From JBCCEJ01 sp039030335 (GTDB lineage Bacteria > Pseudomonadota > Gammaproteobacteria > HK1), in the NCBI GenBank assembly GCA_039030335.1, contig JBCCEJ010000038.1, forward strand, positions 1 to 52,894: a stretch of DNA of 52,894 nt. Reading direction: 5' to 3'. The position numbers and the translations under genes were made by a program. Below the pieces are notes generated by a model. That model was not told the origin of the DNA. It did no database searches and worked only from the letters and a program-made list of their open reading frames with translations. Positions 8,930 to 16,958 of the stretch are shown in pieces; within the stretch, counting starts at the first letter, position 1, and each line of letters opens with the position of its first letter.

Positions 8930-9279
8930 CCGCGCCGGCCCGGCATGCCTGTCGGCGGCTGTGATCGAGCGGCACCGGCTACGGGGCACGATCGGGTCAG
9001 CCAGCCGGAAGAGGCCACCCTCATCGACACGGCCTCGGCCGACCCGCGCACCCGGCCGCTGGACTTTCCAGGGGTCACGTCCGCTGGCACCGGTGCCGAC
9101 CGAGGTGCGTACCACCATGCGCGCCCATCAGTTGCTACTGCCACGCCAAACGCAGAACAGCGCCTCACCCACTGGTGCGATGCCCTCATAAGACCCGGCG
9201 CTAGTGGCGTTTCACCTGCCCCTTGCCAAAGCATATAGAAAATGTATCGAACATATATACCGAATGTATGTCTTGGTTA
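8930..9279. other. Non-coding stretch between TetR gene and palindrome promoter
   Basis: About 350 bases with no convincing gene; the open frames are GC-rich and without family features. The 3' end turns AT-rich from about 9235 and holds a direct repeat AATGTAT at 9241-9247 and 9263-9269 (22-bp spacing), just upstream of the promoter at 9280. A degenerate regulator site is possible there. Confidence 0.4.
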
Positions 9280-9309
9280 TTGAACATCGTTCAGTAATTG
9301 TCTTAGGAT
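9280..9309 (+). promoter_or_regulatory. Sigma-70-type promoter between two palindromic operators
   Basis: A -35 box TTGAAC (9280-9285) and a -10 box TAGGAT (9304-9309) are separated by 18 bases, about 70-100 bases upstream of the winged-helix regulator ATG at 9382. The -35 overlaps the first palindrome and the predicted start point falls inside the second. Binding at either site would occlude RNA polymerase. Boxes and spacing are read directly; activity is inferred. Confidence 0.6.
9281..9293. promoter_or_regulatory. Operator-like palindrome 1 (TetR-type)
   Basis: TGAACATCGTTCA: six-base arms around a central T, with one arm mismatch. It matches the second palindrome at 12 of 13 positions, starts 31 bp from it (about three helical turns) and covers the -35 box. 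The arm TGAACG/CGTTCA type is common for TetR-family operators, and a TetR gene lies 350 bases upstream. Confidence 0.6.
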
Positions 9310-9311
9310 AT

Positions 9312-9324
9312 TGAACGTCGTTCA
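9312..9324. promoter_or_regulatory. Operator-like palindrome 2 (TetR-type)
   Basis: TGAACGTCGTTCA is a perfect 13-bp palindrome with a single central base. It sits immediately downstream of the -10 box, over the expected transcription start. It pairs with the site at 9281-9293. Confidence 0.62.
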
Positions 9325-9381
9325 TTTAACCCCTGCACGACGCTTTTTCTGACAGTTGGCCAAACAGACACGAGGTCGAAG

Positions 9382-10197
9382 ATGTTCTACGAATCCACTA
9401 CTGAAACGATGCCGACCCGATCGAACGATCATTCACATGACCCCAGGCGCCGCGACGGACGCGGCCCGCGGGGCACGGTCAAGGCAAGCCGCGAAGTGGA
9501 CGTGCGTCCGGCCGGTTCGGAAGACGGACTCAAGGATTGCGCGCTCGCGCTCCAGGGAACGCTGTGCGCGATATCGGGTACGCCGTCAGCCGATGCAGAC
9601 GAATTGCTTTGGGTGCACACACTCGACGGCCTCCGGCTGGTGCGTAACGGCAAAGCCATCGCCGTGCGCGGCAAAGGTCGCGCCCTCATGGTTGAACTGC
9701 TGGCGCGCGGCGGAGAGGACGTATCAGCGGCAGATGTTGCAAACGCGCTCTGGCCGCACGGCGAACTCGACTATGCGATGGGGGCGCTGAACACCACGCT
9801 CTACCGCCTCAGGAAAATACCGGGGCTCGAGCGTGCCCTCATTCTTCACGATGGTCGCATCGGTTTCGATCGCGATGAATGCGTCATCGATCAGTGGCTG
9901 GTCGACAGTGCCGTAACCGCGGCCACCGTGATGTTCGAATGCCAGCCGGCAACGTTTGATGTCGCCGCCGCCACCGCCTTGCTAGGGGTACTCGTTTCCA
10001 CCTACAAAGGGCCGCTGCTCAAACAGGACAGCTCTCCGACGGTCCTGGCGCACCGTGCGCAGCTAAGGGCCCGGGTTGGACACATCCTTGCTCACGCTGA
10101 CGCGCTGGACGTGCCGGCCGGTCCGGTTGGTCGAAGCTGGCAACTGCGTCTTGACCTCGTTCACCCGAAGGTCGCCGACCGCCAACGCGCGCATTGA
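9382..10197 (+). CDS. Winged-helix/BTAD-type transcriptional regulator
   Basis: The 271-residue protein has a disordered, charged N terminus (~1-75). A winged-helix domain of the OmpR/SARP kind follows: GLRLVRNGKAIAVRGKGRAL, then a helix pair DVSAADVANALWPHGELDYA and a recognition-like helix ALNTTLYRLRKI. The next part (about 160-250) resembles a short BTAD-like helical bundle with a DxW motif (VIDQWLVDSAV). No receiver, ATPase or sensor domain is present, so it looks like a stand-alone transcription factor. The ATG at 9382 has GAGG six bases upstream. It is transcribed from the palindrome-flanked promoter and is probably controlled by the upstream TetR protein. Its target genes are not evident from the neighbourhood. 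Confidence 0.7.
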   Translation: MFYESTTETMPTRSNDHSHDPRRRDGRGPRGTVKASREVDVRPAGSEDGLKDCALALQGTLCAISGTPSADADELLWVHTLDGLRLVRNGKAIAVRGKGRALMVELLARGGEDVSAADVANALWPHGELDYAMGALNTTLYRLRKIPGLERALILHDGRIGFDRDECVIDQWLVDSAVTAATVMFECQPATFDVAAATALLGVLVSTYKGPLLKQDSSPTVLAHRAQLRARVGHILAHADALDVPAGPVGRSWQLRLDLVHPKVADRQRAH

Positions 10198-10202
10198 GCT
10201 AC

Positions 10203-10218
10203 CGGGCGAAACCGCCCG
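10203..10218. terminator. GC hairpin after the winged-helix regulator
   Basis: CGGGCG and CGCCCG form a 6-bp stem with a 4-nt AAAC loop, starting five bases after the regulator stop. There is no T tract, so it is at best a weak or Rho-assisted terminator. Confidence 0.35.
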
Positions 10219-10260
10219 CCGCGCGCCATAGACGACACGTCACGACGGCCGGATACCGAA

Positions 10261-10287
10261 CGCACGCGGTCCTCAGGGCCGCGTGCG
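10261..10287. terminator. GC hairpin across the end of the ubiI-like gene
   Basis: CGCACGCGG (10261-10269) and CCGCGTGCG (10279-10287) form a perfect 9-bp stem with a 9-nt loop between two convergent genes. It includes the stop codon of the minus-strand monooxygenase. With no T tract, bidirectional termination is a guess. Confidence 0.4.
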
Positions 10288-11520
10288 GCGGGCGATAACG
10301 GGCAAGTCGCCGGAGAGACCGCTCGCGAAACGACTCAACACACGCTTCACGCCGCCGCTCGCATTTACGGCGCCAAGGCCGATGCCGCGGGCGGTGGCGA
10401 GCGGCACTCGCTGCTCAGCGAAGACGCGACGGAGCACGTCCATGGCGTTCTGGGTCAGCACATTATGGGCCTTGCGCCAGCGTTCGTACCGTCGTAGCAC
10501 ACTCAGGCGGTGCGGGTCGCGCGAGTGCTGGATGGCAGTGCCAGCCACTTCTGCGAGTGCGGCCGCGTCGAGCAGACCCAGATTCAGACCTTGTCCGGCC
10601 AGCGGATGAATGGTGTGTGCAGCATCACCAACCAATGCCAGCCGGTCGCGAACGTAAGACACTGCGCGCAAACGGCGCAGTGGAAACTGCCCCCTCGCCC
10701 CACTCCACACTACTTCCCCGAAACGATGTTCGAAGGCTTCTGCAACAGCGCGGTTGAATGCGTCCGGTGACATCTCAATCAACTGAGCAGCGTGTTCCGG
10801 CGTCGTCGACCAGACTATCGAGGCGTAATCTCCGGCCAGCGGCAACAGCGCGATCGGTCCACCCGGCAAGAATCGTTGCCATGCGGTTGCTTCGTGCCCC
10901 GTTGCCACGCGCAGATTCGCAACGACGGCCGACTGCTCGTAGTCGCGCGTTTCGACCGGGATGTCCGCCAGTTCCCGGACGCGCGAGTTTCCACCGTCGG
11001 CGCCAATGATCCAAGCCGCGTTGATATGCGCGCCACCGGCGCGCACCAGCACGCCGCGCGCATCGATGTGAAGCGCGTCAACAGCCGCACCAAGGTGCCA
11101 GGCACAGCGTTCCTGATGTCGCTCGCGAAGCGTCGTTGCCAGCGTGGCGACCAGAGCACTGTTCTCAACCATGGTCCCGAGGTGCCCGGCACCAATATCG
11201 GCGGCCGCGAAGTGCAACTCCGCGCGATTGCCGGAATCCCAGACGCGCATATCTTCGAAGGACGCCAACCGCGCGGGGTCGAGCGCAGACCAGACGCCGA
11301 GATTGGTCAGTATGTACTCGCTCGCCCGTGTCAGTGCACTGACCCTGAGTTGCGCAGGCCCATCCGGCGCCTCGGGCAATTCGGGCGCCGCATCCACCAC
11401 GAGCACCCGGATGCCGAGGTTGCAGAGCCCGATAGCGGTCGCGAGACCAACGGCCCCGGCACCGACCACGACCACGTCTGCATCGGGCATGCTGGTAGTT
11501 CTGCCGCCCATAGCGCTCAT
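10273..11520 (-). CDS. UbiI/VisC-family FAD-dependent monooxygenase
   Basis: These flavoprotein hydroxylases add hydroxyl groups to the ubiquinone ring precursor and act with the membrane-associated Ubi complex. Using the ATG at 11520, which overlaps the ubiH stop as ATGA, gives 415 residues, the usual length. The FAD-binding GAGAVG is at residues 20-25. The second FAD block GDAAHTIHPLAGQGLN and the NADPH/FAD signature IIGADGGNSRVR are intact. An alternative ATG at 11490 lacks a ribosome site. Subfamily (UbiI, UbiF or UbiH-like regiospecificity) cannot be fixed by eye. It is the last gene of pepP-ubiH-ubiI, an order well known in gammaproteobacteria. Confidence 0.88.
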   Translation of the reverse strand: MSAMGGRTTSMPDADVVVVGAGAVGLATAIGLCNLGIRVLVVDAAPELPEAPDGPAQLRVSALTRASEYILTNLGVWSALDPARLASFEDMRVWDSGNRAELHFAAADIGAGHLGTMVENSALVATLATTLRERHQERCAWHLGAAVDALHIDARGVLVRAGGAHINAAWIIGADGGNSRVRELADIPVETRDYEQSAVVANLRVATGHEATAWQRFLPGGPIALLPLAGDYASIVWSTTPEHAAQLIEMSPDAFNRAVAEAFEHRFGEVVWSGARGQFPLRRLRAVSYVRDRLALVGDAAHTIHPLAGQGLNLGLLDAAALAEVAGTAIQHSRDPHRLSVLRRYERWRKAHNVLTQNAMDVLRRVFAEQRVPLATARGIGLGAVNASGGVKRVLSRFASGLSGDLPVIARRTRP

Positions 11521-12746
11521 ATCCGCGCGCCGCGGACCAGTCGCGATTGCGGTGGTGTGAGACCCATCGCGGCGCGCGCGAATTGTCGCGATGCGCCCGG
11601 TAAGACGGACAGCAATCCCAGCACAGGTGCGCGGATGGCGGCCGACAGCGGACTGGTGCCTGAGTAGAGCCGGACGCCCAGATGCGTGCCCCATTTGACG
11701 CGCTGGCGATCGGCGCGCCGCATGCGCTGAAACGCGCCGCGCAATGCCGGCGCGCCCGGGTCACTCTCAGGCTCCATCAGCAGGTCGACCAACGCGGCAA
11801 CGTCGCGTAGCGCAAGATTGAAACCTTGCCCTGCCACCGGGTGAAGCTGTAACGCCGCGTTGCCGATCAGCATGACCGGCATCTGCGGGTCGGACACGCG
11901 CGCCTCCTTCAATGCAAGCGGAAACGCAGCCCGCTTCCCGGCCAGCGAAATATCGCCGAGCCATCCGCCAAACGCATACTTCAACCGTGCCGAGAACTCC
12001 GCGTCGTCCAACGCCATCAACGCGGCGGCGCGCGGCTCGGGCAATGTCCACACGAGCCCCGCGTCGCCGTTTGCCAAAGGCAGCAGAGCGAGCGGCCCGC
12101 CTTTGACGAAACGCTCGTAGGCGACCTGGGCGTGCGGGCGCGTCACGTTCAGTGAAGCGGCGATGGCCACCTGTTGATAGTCGCTCTGTTGCGTCGTCAA
12201 CGGCAGATCTGCGATAGGTTCGGGGCGGCCGTCAGCAACGATGAGCAGATCACCCGACCAGGCCCGCGCTGGCGACGTGGCCTCGACCACCGATACCCCG
12301 CGCCCATCATCCCGTAACCGGAGTTGCGCGCTCGTAACATGCTCGATTAGCGGGTCGTCGCTCACGGCATCGGCCAATACGGACGCGATGCGTCCGGCCA
12401 CGACCACGTGCCCGAGCGCGTCCACACCACAGTCGCATGCGCGCAGGCGTAGTTTTCCGAAGTGCCCGGCCTGCGACACGTGCACGGTTTCGATCGGACT
12501 CGCCGCCTCACGCAGCGGCGGCCAGAGACCGAGGCCACGCAATATCTGCACGCTGGCATTCGCGAGTGCAATCGGTCGCGGGTCAGCGGCCGCCGACGTC
12601 GCGGGAGTGGTCGTGTCGAGCCAGACGCTTGGCCGTCCGAGCCGCGCGAGAGCGACCGCGAGCGCCGGTGCGACGAGCGCGCCGCCAACGACCAGCACTC
12701 GCTGATCGCCGGCGCGCGACCCGTGCCGGGCCCCGGTTACAGTCAC
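11517..12746 (-). CDS. ubiH: UbiH-like FAD-dependent hydroxylase
   Basis: By position and sequence this is the UbiH-type ubiquinone-biosynthesis hydroxylase. It has DPRPIALANASVQILRGLGL, a YERFVKGGPLALLPL block and GNAALQLHPVAGQGFNLALR, all close to E. coli UbiH. The GTG at 12746 is preferred: an AGGTGG ribosome site lies eight bases upstream and it follows the pepP stop by four bases, giving 409 residues. The start is not certain. The N-terminal dinucleotide motif is degraded: the usual GxGxxG reads G-G-A-L-V-A, two glycines replaced by alanine. FAD affinity may be altered. It overlaps the next monooxygenase by four bases. Confidence 0.85.
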   Translation of the reverse strand: MTVTGARHGSRAGDQRVLVVGGALVAPALAVALARLGRPSVWLDTTTPATSAAADPRPIALANASVQILRGLGLWPPLREAASPIETVHVSQAGHFGKLRLRACDCGVDALGHVVVAGRIASVLADAVSDDPLIEHVTSAQLRLRDDGRGVSVVEATSPARAWSGDLLIVADGRPEPIADLPLTTQQSDYQQVAIAASLNVTRPHAQVAYERFVKGGPLALLPLANGDAGLVWTLPEPRAAALMALDDAEFSARLKYAFGGWLGDISLAGKRAAFPLALKEARVSDPQMPVMLIGNAALQLHPVAGQGFNLALRDVAALVDLLMEPESDPGAPALRGAFQRMRRADRQRVKWGTHLGVRLYSGTSPLSAAIRAPVLGLLSVLPGASRQFARAAMGLTPPQSRLVRGARI

Positions 12747-12750
12747 CGCC

Positions 12751-14079
12751 TCAGCCACCTGTAGCGGCGGACGCGGACGCGCCGACCATCGCCTCGACAT
12801 CGGCGACGCTCTTGCCGAGACTGGCGCTCAACACTTCCGGGCCGTCGCGGGTTACCAGAATGTCGTCCTCGATGCGAATAGCCGTTCCTCGCCACTCAAC
12901 GGGCACGGCTGCATCCGCGCCGATGTAGATACCGGGCTCCACGGTCAATACCATGCCCGCTTCCAGCTCGCGCCACTCTCCTTCGAACTTGTAGTCACCC
13001 ACATCGTGCACATCAAGGCCGAGCCAGTGTGTACTCGGGTGCATGTAATACTGCCGGAAGGCCTCTGTGCGCATGACGTCGCGATAACTCCCCTCCAGCA
13101 ACCCGAGGTTCAGCAATCCACGGGCGATGATGGCTACGGCCGCGCGGTGCGGAGCGTTGACGTCAGCCCCGATGCGAGCCGCCTCGATGCCGGCCTGCTG
13201 GGCCTCCAGCACCAGCTCGTAGAGAGCCTTCTGGGTATCGGTGAAGCGGCCGCTTACCGGGAATGTGCGGGTGACGTCAGCAGCGTAAAAGGCCGACTCA
13301 GCGCCCGCGTCAACCAACACCAGGTCGCCCTCCGACAGGACTCCTTCGTTGTCGATGTAGTGCATTACACAGCCATTTGCACCGCTCGCGACGATGCACG
13401 GGTAGGCCGTGTGGCGGCATCCCTTCTCGGCGAATCCATACCGGAGTTCCGCTTCGAGGAGCGCTTCCCCTACGCCGGGCCGCGCGGCCGCCATCGCCCG
13501 GCGGTGTCCGTGCTCAGTGGCTTCAATGGCCTTACCGATCGCACGTAGCTCCGCCGCGCTCTTGATGAGACGCATGTCGTGCAGGATGTGGTTCAACGCA
13601 ACGACCTCGCCCGGGCCGGCCAGGTGGCGCGAGCGTCGGCGCAGGTCGTGCATCCATCCGAACACGCGATGATCAAAGTCCGTGTAGCTCCCGAGCGAGT
13701 AGTACAGGCGGCTGCTGCGTTCCATCAGTCCGGGCAGGATTTCGTCCATGTCGGTGATCGGAAACGCATCGTCTGCACCGTAGCGCGACACGGCGCCTTC
13801 CGGTCCGGCTACCGGACCGTGCAAAGCCACGGCATCAGCTTCGCGATCCTCGCAAAAGAGCAGGTATTCCCCCTGCGGACGACCCGGCACCAGCACCGCG
13901 ACCGCACGTGGTTCCGGAAAGCCGGTCAGGTAGAAGAAGTCGCTGTCGGGACGGAAACGGTATTCGATGTCGCGGTTGCGCCGGCGTACGGGCGCGGTGG
14001 GAATGATAGCGACACAGTCGTCGCCCAGTTCCTCGATGACCCGGCGACGCCGGCGTGCATATTCCTTGCGTTCGATCAT
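12751..14079 (-). CDS. pepP: Xaa-Pro aminopeptidase P
   Basis: PepP removes N-terminal residues next to proline using a two-metal pita-bread active site. From the ATG at 14079 (MIERKEYARRRR, matching the family start) the protein has 442 residues. All metal ligands are visible: D257 (VDAGAE), D268 (DVTRTFP), H351 (HWLGLDVHD), E381 (VEPGIY) and E404 (RIEDDILV). The N-terminal domain has the family blocks YRFRPDSDFFYLTGFPEP and LLFCEDRE. It is the first gene of the pepP-ubiH-ubiI operon and diverges in no obvious way from E. coli PepP. A longer start at 14100 is possible but unlikely. Confidence 0.96.
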   Translation of the reverse strand: MIERKEYARRRRRVIEELGDDCVAIIPTAPVRRRNRDIEYRFRPDSDFFYLTGFPEPRAVAVLVPGRPQGEYLLFCEDREADAVALHGPVAGPEGAVSRYGADDAFPITDMDEILPGLMERSSRLYYSLGSYTDFDHRVFGWMHDLRRRSRHLAGPGEVVALNHILHDMRLIKSAAELRAIGKAIEATEHGHRRAMAAARPGVGEALLEAELRYGFAEKGCRHTAYPCIVASGANGCVMHYIDNEGVLSEGDLVLVDAGAESAFYAADVTRTFPVSGRFTDTQKALYELVLEAQQAGIEAARIGADVNAPHRAAVAIIARGLLNLGLLEGSYRDVMRTEAFRQYYMHPSTHWLGLDVHDVGDYKFEGEWRELEAGMVLTVEPGIYIGADAAVPVEWRGTAIRIEDDILVTRDGPEVLSASLGKSVADVEAMVGASASAATGG

Positions 14080-14145
14080 CTGGTCGTCACTCCGTAACAC
14101 CGCTGGCGGCGAGAGGCCGCAGACCGCGCGGCTCCGTGAGTGTCG

Positions 14146-14751
14146 TCAGTGCAGACGGCCGATCGCCGGTTGGTGCGCTGCGAGCGTGCCGATCTCCTCG
14201 TGCAGCAGCAGTACGCCCACGCGCAGGTACTCGACCAACTCGGCGAATGCCGCCTCGGATTCCTCGTCCTCTACCGGATCGGACTCGATGCGGCTCATCT
14301 CCTTCAGGTCGTCGAGGAACTCGCGCGCTTCACTCGACAGCGACTTGTCGTGATCGGCGATGCCGCCAAGGCCAAGCCCCGCCAGGAAGCCGTGGCACCA
14401 TGACCCCAGCGCCTCAGTGCGCTCCACCAGTGATTCCTCGTCGTCCGGGAGTAACAGATCAAACGCGCAATCCGGCGCGTCGAGCGCCGCCCGGGTCTCG
14501 CGCCAGGCGTCTGCAAGAATCTCGCGAACGTCGGCAGTTGCGGGCGCCGACACCTCGGGGCCCAGCACTTCGCCTTGCAGGATGGCAACCCGGTCATCGC
14601 CAGGGACACACGCGAGAGCGCTTAGCAGACCGTGCACTTCCGCTGGCGGCACGCCGCCGGAAGCACGCCTTAGAACCTCAGAAAATTCCGCGAAATCCGC
14701 CACGTTCGGCCGCCATTCCCAACAGTCGTCTCGATGCGGCAATGATATCAT
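14146..14751 (-). CDS. ygfB: YgfB/YecA-family UPF0149 protein
   Basis: A ~201-residue all-helical protein of the UPF0149 family. Typical marks are the N-terminal PPAEVHGLLSALAC, the central LGSWCHGFLAGLGLGG and a C-terminal EYLRVGVLLLHEEI. YgfB proteins are cytoplasmic and dimeric; in Pseudomonas the homologue influences beta-lactamase regulation and anti-terminator activity. The ATG at 14751 is chosen over the upstream open frame because homology starts just after it. It lies beside pepP, as in many gammaproteobacteria, and is divergent from the ZapB-like gene. A specific function here is not inferable. Confidence 0.9.
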   Translation of the reverse strand: MISLPHRDDCWEWRPNVADFAEFSEVLRRASGGVPPAEVHGLLSALACVPGDDRVAILQGEVLGPEVSAPATADVREILADAWRETRAALDAPDCAFDLLLPDDEESLVERTEALGSWCHGFLAGLGLGGIADHDKSLSSEAREFLDDLKEMSRIESDPVEDEESEAAFAELVEYLRVGVLLLHEEIGTLAAHQPAIGRLH

Positions 14752-14891
14752 TCGGCGGGATTGCCGAGCAGCTGGCGACGACGACAGGAAAGGCATTTCC
14801 AGAGCTTTGCGCAGATGCCCTGGTGCACTGAAATCTGCTACTGTTCTAGGCTTGCGACCGAGTCCGTTCCAAGCAACTTCCAAGCGACACC

Positions 14892-15101
14892 ATGGATAAC
14901 AACGCCCTGGGCGCGTTCGAGAACCGCGTCGACGACCTCATCAAAGAGTGCGAAGACCTTCGCGCGGAAAATCAGGCGCTGCGTGCGCAGCAGACCAACC
15001 TGATGGCTGAGCGGGCCTCACTCATTGAAAAGTCCGAGTTGGCACGTACCCGTGTCGAGGCCATGATCGCGCGGCTGAAGGCGATGGAGATCAACGCGTG
15101 A
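14892..15101 (+). CDS. ZapB-like coiled-coil cell division protein (TIGR02449 type)
   Basis: A 69-residue protein that is coiled coil nearly throughout: heptad-like FENRVDDLIKECEDLRAENQ, then more Leu/Ala/Glu-rich turns. It resembles the TIGR02449/ZapB-like family found beside zapA in pseudomonads and relatives, where it is thought to assist the FtsZ ring. The GTGA overlap with zapA implies coupled translation. Function is inferred from position and structure. Confidence 0.82.
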   Translation: MDNNALGAFENRVDDLIKECEDLRAENQALRAQQTNLMAERASLIEKSELARTRVEAMIARLKAMEINA

Positions 15102-15418
15102 GCGAGGCGAGCGTGCCTGTCACGATCTCGATTCTCGACAAAGAGTACGTCGTGTCCTGTCCGGCTGGCGAAGAAGAAGCACTGCGCGAGTCAGCGCGAA
15201 TGCTGCACGAACGCATGAGCACTGCGCGGGAAGGTAACAAGGCGGTAGGACTCGAAAGGCTCGCCGTCGTGACGGCCCTCAATATCGTGCATGAGTATCT
15301 GCAAATGGACTCCGACCGGCGCGCGGCTGACGACGAACTGCGCGATGGCCTGACGCGCGTGCAGCGCAAGATCGAAGCGTCGCTCGGTCGACGATCTGAT
15401 GCCGAGCCGGTAGACTAG
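15098..15418 (+). CDS. zapA: Cell division protein ZapA
   Basis: ZapA cross-links FtsZ filaments at midcell. The 106-residue protein shows the N-terminal ILDKEYVVSCPAGEEEALRE block and the dimerising helix containing LERLAVVTALNIVHEYL, followed by a charged tail. The GTG start at 15098 overlaps the upstream coiled-coil gene by four bases. The order ZapB-like, zapA, 6S RNA, fau is a classical gammaproteobacterial arrangement. Confidence 0.95.
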   Translation: MSEASVPVTISILDKEYVVSCPAGEEEALRESARMLHERMSTAREGNKAVGLERLAVVTALNIVHEYLQMDSDRRAADDELRDGLTRVQRKIEASLGRRSDAEPVD

Positions 15419-15421
15419 ACT

Positions 15422-15608
15422 CGCCTTCTGGGGTGTTCGTATCCGGCTCCGATATTCTTGAACCTAGTTGAAAAACCCAGGGAGCTTCGCCCTTCGTTGT
15501 TGTGCAGGACCGCCCGATGTAGCGGGAAGCCTGATACGGTTGGTGTGCTCCCGTCTTGAACCTTACTGGTTCAAGATCCCGGACCCGGTTCGGCACATCT
15601 GGTTGGCA
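15422..15608 (+). ncRNA. ssrS: 6S RNA
   Basis: 6S RNA mimics an open promoter and binds sigma-70 RNA polymerase in stationary phase. Position between zapA and fau is diagnostic. Matches to E. coli 6S RNA include CTGGGGTGTTCG (E. coli CTGAGATGTTCG) at the 5' end, GCTCCGATATTC, GGGAAGCCT and the 3' hairpin CTTGAACC/GGTTCAAG (15555-15562 with 15568-15575, 5-nt loop). The 3' segment CACATCT pairs partly with the 5' end. Boundaries are set by aligning to the E. coli ends and may be off by ~10 bases; the ~187-nt length fits the family. Confidence 0.85.
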
Positions 15609-15760
15609 ATTCCCGTCGGTTTCTCCATCGCCGTAACAGCACTGGCGAACGCCAGCGCCACTCCGTATGCGATAACCAAACCGTGCTGGCGCACAGTCAA
15701 GGCAGGCCAGCGAAGGCCACGCGCCCACGTCGGAAGCAGCACGTTCAGGTGGTTTCTCGA

Positions 15761-16384
15761 TTGGCGGCACTGACACCTGACGACCGGGACCTGCGCAGAC
15801 AGCTGAGGCGCGATCTGCGCAGCGCTCGCCGCGGGCTGAATCCAGCCGAGCACCGGCGACGCTCAAATAGCATCGCGGGGCACGCCGCGCGCACACTGCT
15901 GTTCTGGCGCGCGCGCCGATTCAGTCTGTTCCTGTCCGCCGACGGCGAAGTGGACACCACCGCGTTGATGCAGCGATTGTGGCGCAGGCACGCGGAGGTC
16001 TGGCTGCCCTGCCTGGGCGAGCCAACGCTTCGTTTCCGGCGCTACCGACCTGGCATGCGGCTGCGCCGGGGCGCATTCGGCATTCGCGAACCGGCCGTCG
16101 GTAAGGTGCGCCGCGCCCGACAACTGGATGTGCTGTTGATGCCGCTGGTGGCGTTTGACCCTTGCGGAAACCGCCTCGGGATGGGGGGTGGTTTCTATGA
16201 CCGATCGTTGGCGTTCTTGCGGCATCGCAGCCGTTATCGAAGGCCTAAACTGATCGGCGTCGCGTTCGACCTTCAGCGCATCGACGCGCTCGGGTCAGCC
16301 TGGTGGGACATCAAGCTCGACGGGGTTCTCACCGAGTCCGGCTTACACCGGTCAGTCAATCGCCACACCGGGAAGCGCGCGTGA
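15761..16384 (+). CDS. fau: 5-formyltetrahydrofolate cyclo-ligase family protein
   Basis: The enzyme converts 5-formyl-THF to 5,10-methenyl-THF with ATP. Conserved marks are RRQLRRDLRSARRGL at the N terminus, FLSADGEVDTTALMQ, LMPLVAFDPCGNRLGMGGG and the nearby FYDRSLAFL. The start is uncertain. A TTG at 15761 has AGGTGG eight bases upstream and gives ~207 residues, near the family norm. A GTG at 15749 and a longer frame from 15683 are alternatives. The gene follows 6S RNA, as in E. coli, where the two are cotranscribed. Confidence 0.88.
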   Translation: MAALTPDDRDLRRQLRRDLRSARRGLNPAEHRRRSNSIAGHAARTLLFWRARRFSLFLSADGEVDTTALMQRLWRRHAEVWLPCLGEPTLRFRRYRPGMRLRRGAFGIREPAVGKVRRARQLDVLLMPLVAFDPCGNRLGMGGGFYDRSLAFLRHRSRYRRPKLIGVAFDLQRIDALGSAWWDIKLDGVLTESGLHRSVNRHTGKRA

Positions 16385-16421
16385 CTCAATCGCTTCAGAC
16401 GATGCAACGGAGGTGTCCGAC

Positions 16422-16895
16422 ATGCCGTGGCTGATGAAATCCGAACCTGAGGAATTCAGCATCGACGACCTGCGCGGGCGTCCGCGCAAGACCGAACCCT
16501 GGGACGGCGTGCGGAACTATCAGGCGCGCAACATGATGCGCGACGAGATGATGAAAGGGGACCACATCTTCTTCTACCACTCGAATTGCGAGGTCCCGGG
16601 CATCGTCGGGATCGCGAAGGTCGCGAGTACGAGTTACCCGGATCCGACGGCTTTCGACCCGAAGGACCGGCACTTCGACCCCAAAAGCGACCCGGACAAC
16701 CCGCGCTGGTACCTCGTCGATGTCCGGTACGTGCGCAAGCTCAAGCGCACTATTTCACTTCAAGAACTGAAAGGTCATCAGGAGTTGGCCGAGCTGGCGC
16801 TGGTCAAACGCGGCAACCGACTGTCGATCATGCCTGTGACCGACGCTCAGTGGGATTTCATCGTCGCGCTCGAGAAAACGCCTCCCCCGCTCTGA
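16422..16895 (+). CDS. EVE-domain protein
   Basis: A 157-residue single-domain protein of the EVE (PUA-like) family, related to eukaryotic THYN1 and thought to recognise modified nucleobases. It opens with WLMKSEPEEFSIDDL and has WDGVRNYQARNMMRDEM, GDHIFFYHSNCEVPGIVGIA and DPKSDPDNPRWYLVDV, all family hallmarks. The ATG at 16422 is fixed by a GGAGG site eight bases upstream. It lies 37 bases after fau. This neighbour of fau occurs in other gammaproteobacteria. No restriction or defence gene is adjacent. Confidence 0.93.
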   Translation: MPWLMKSEPEEFSIDDLRGRPRKTEPWDGVRNYQARNMMRDEMMKGDHIFFYHSNCEVPGIVGIAKVASTSYPDPTAFDPKDRHFDPKSDPDNPRWYLVDVRYVRKLKRTISLQELKGHQELAELALVKRGNRLSIMPVTDAQWDFIVALEKTPPPL

Positions 16896-16958
16896 GTAAC
16901 ATTGCGCGGTGCGCTGAGGGTTAGCGCCCGAACCCACAGACCACCTGGGTTTCGAACC

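Noticed and set aside
14741..14752. Perfect palindrome AATGATATCATT
   Set aside because: It coincides with the start codon region of ygfB and no second copy is near; chance is likely.
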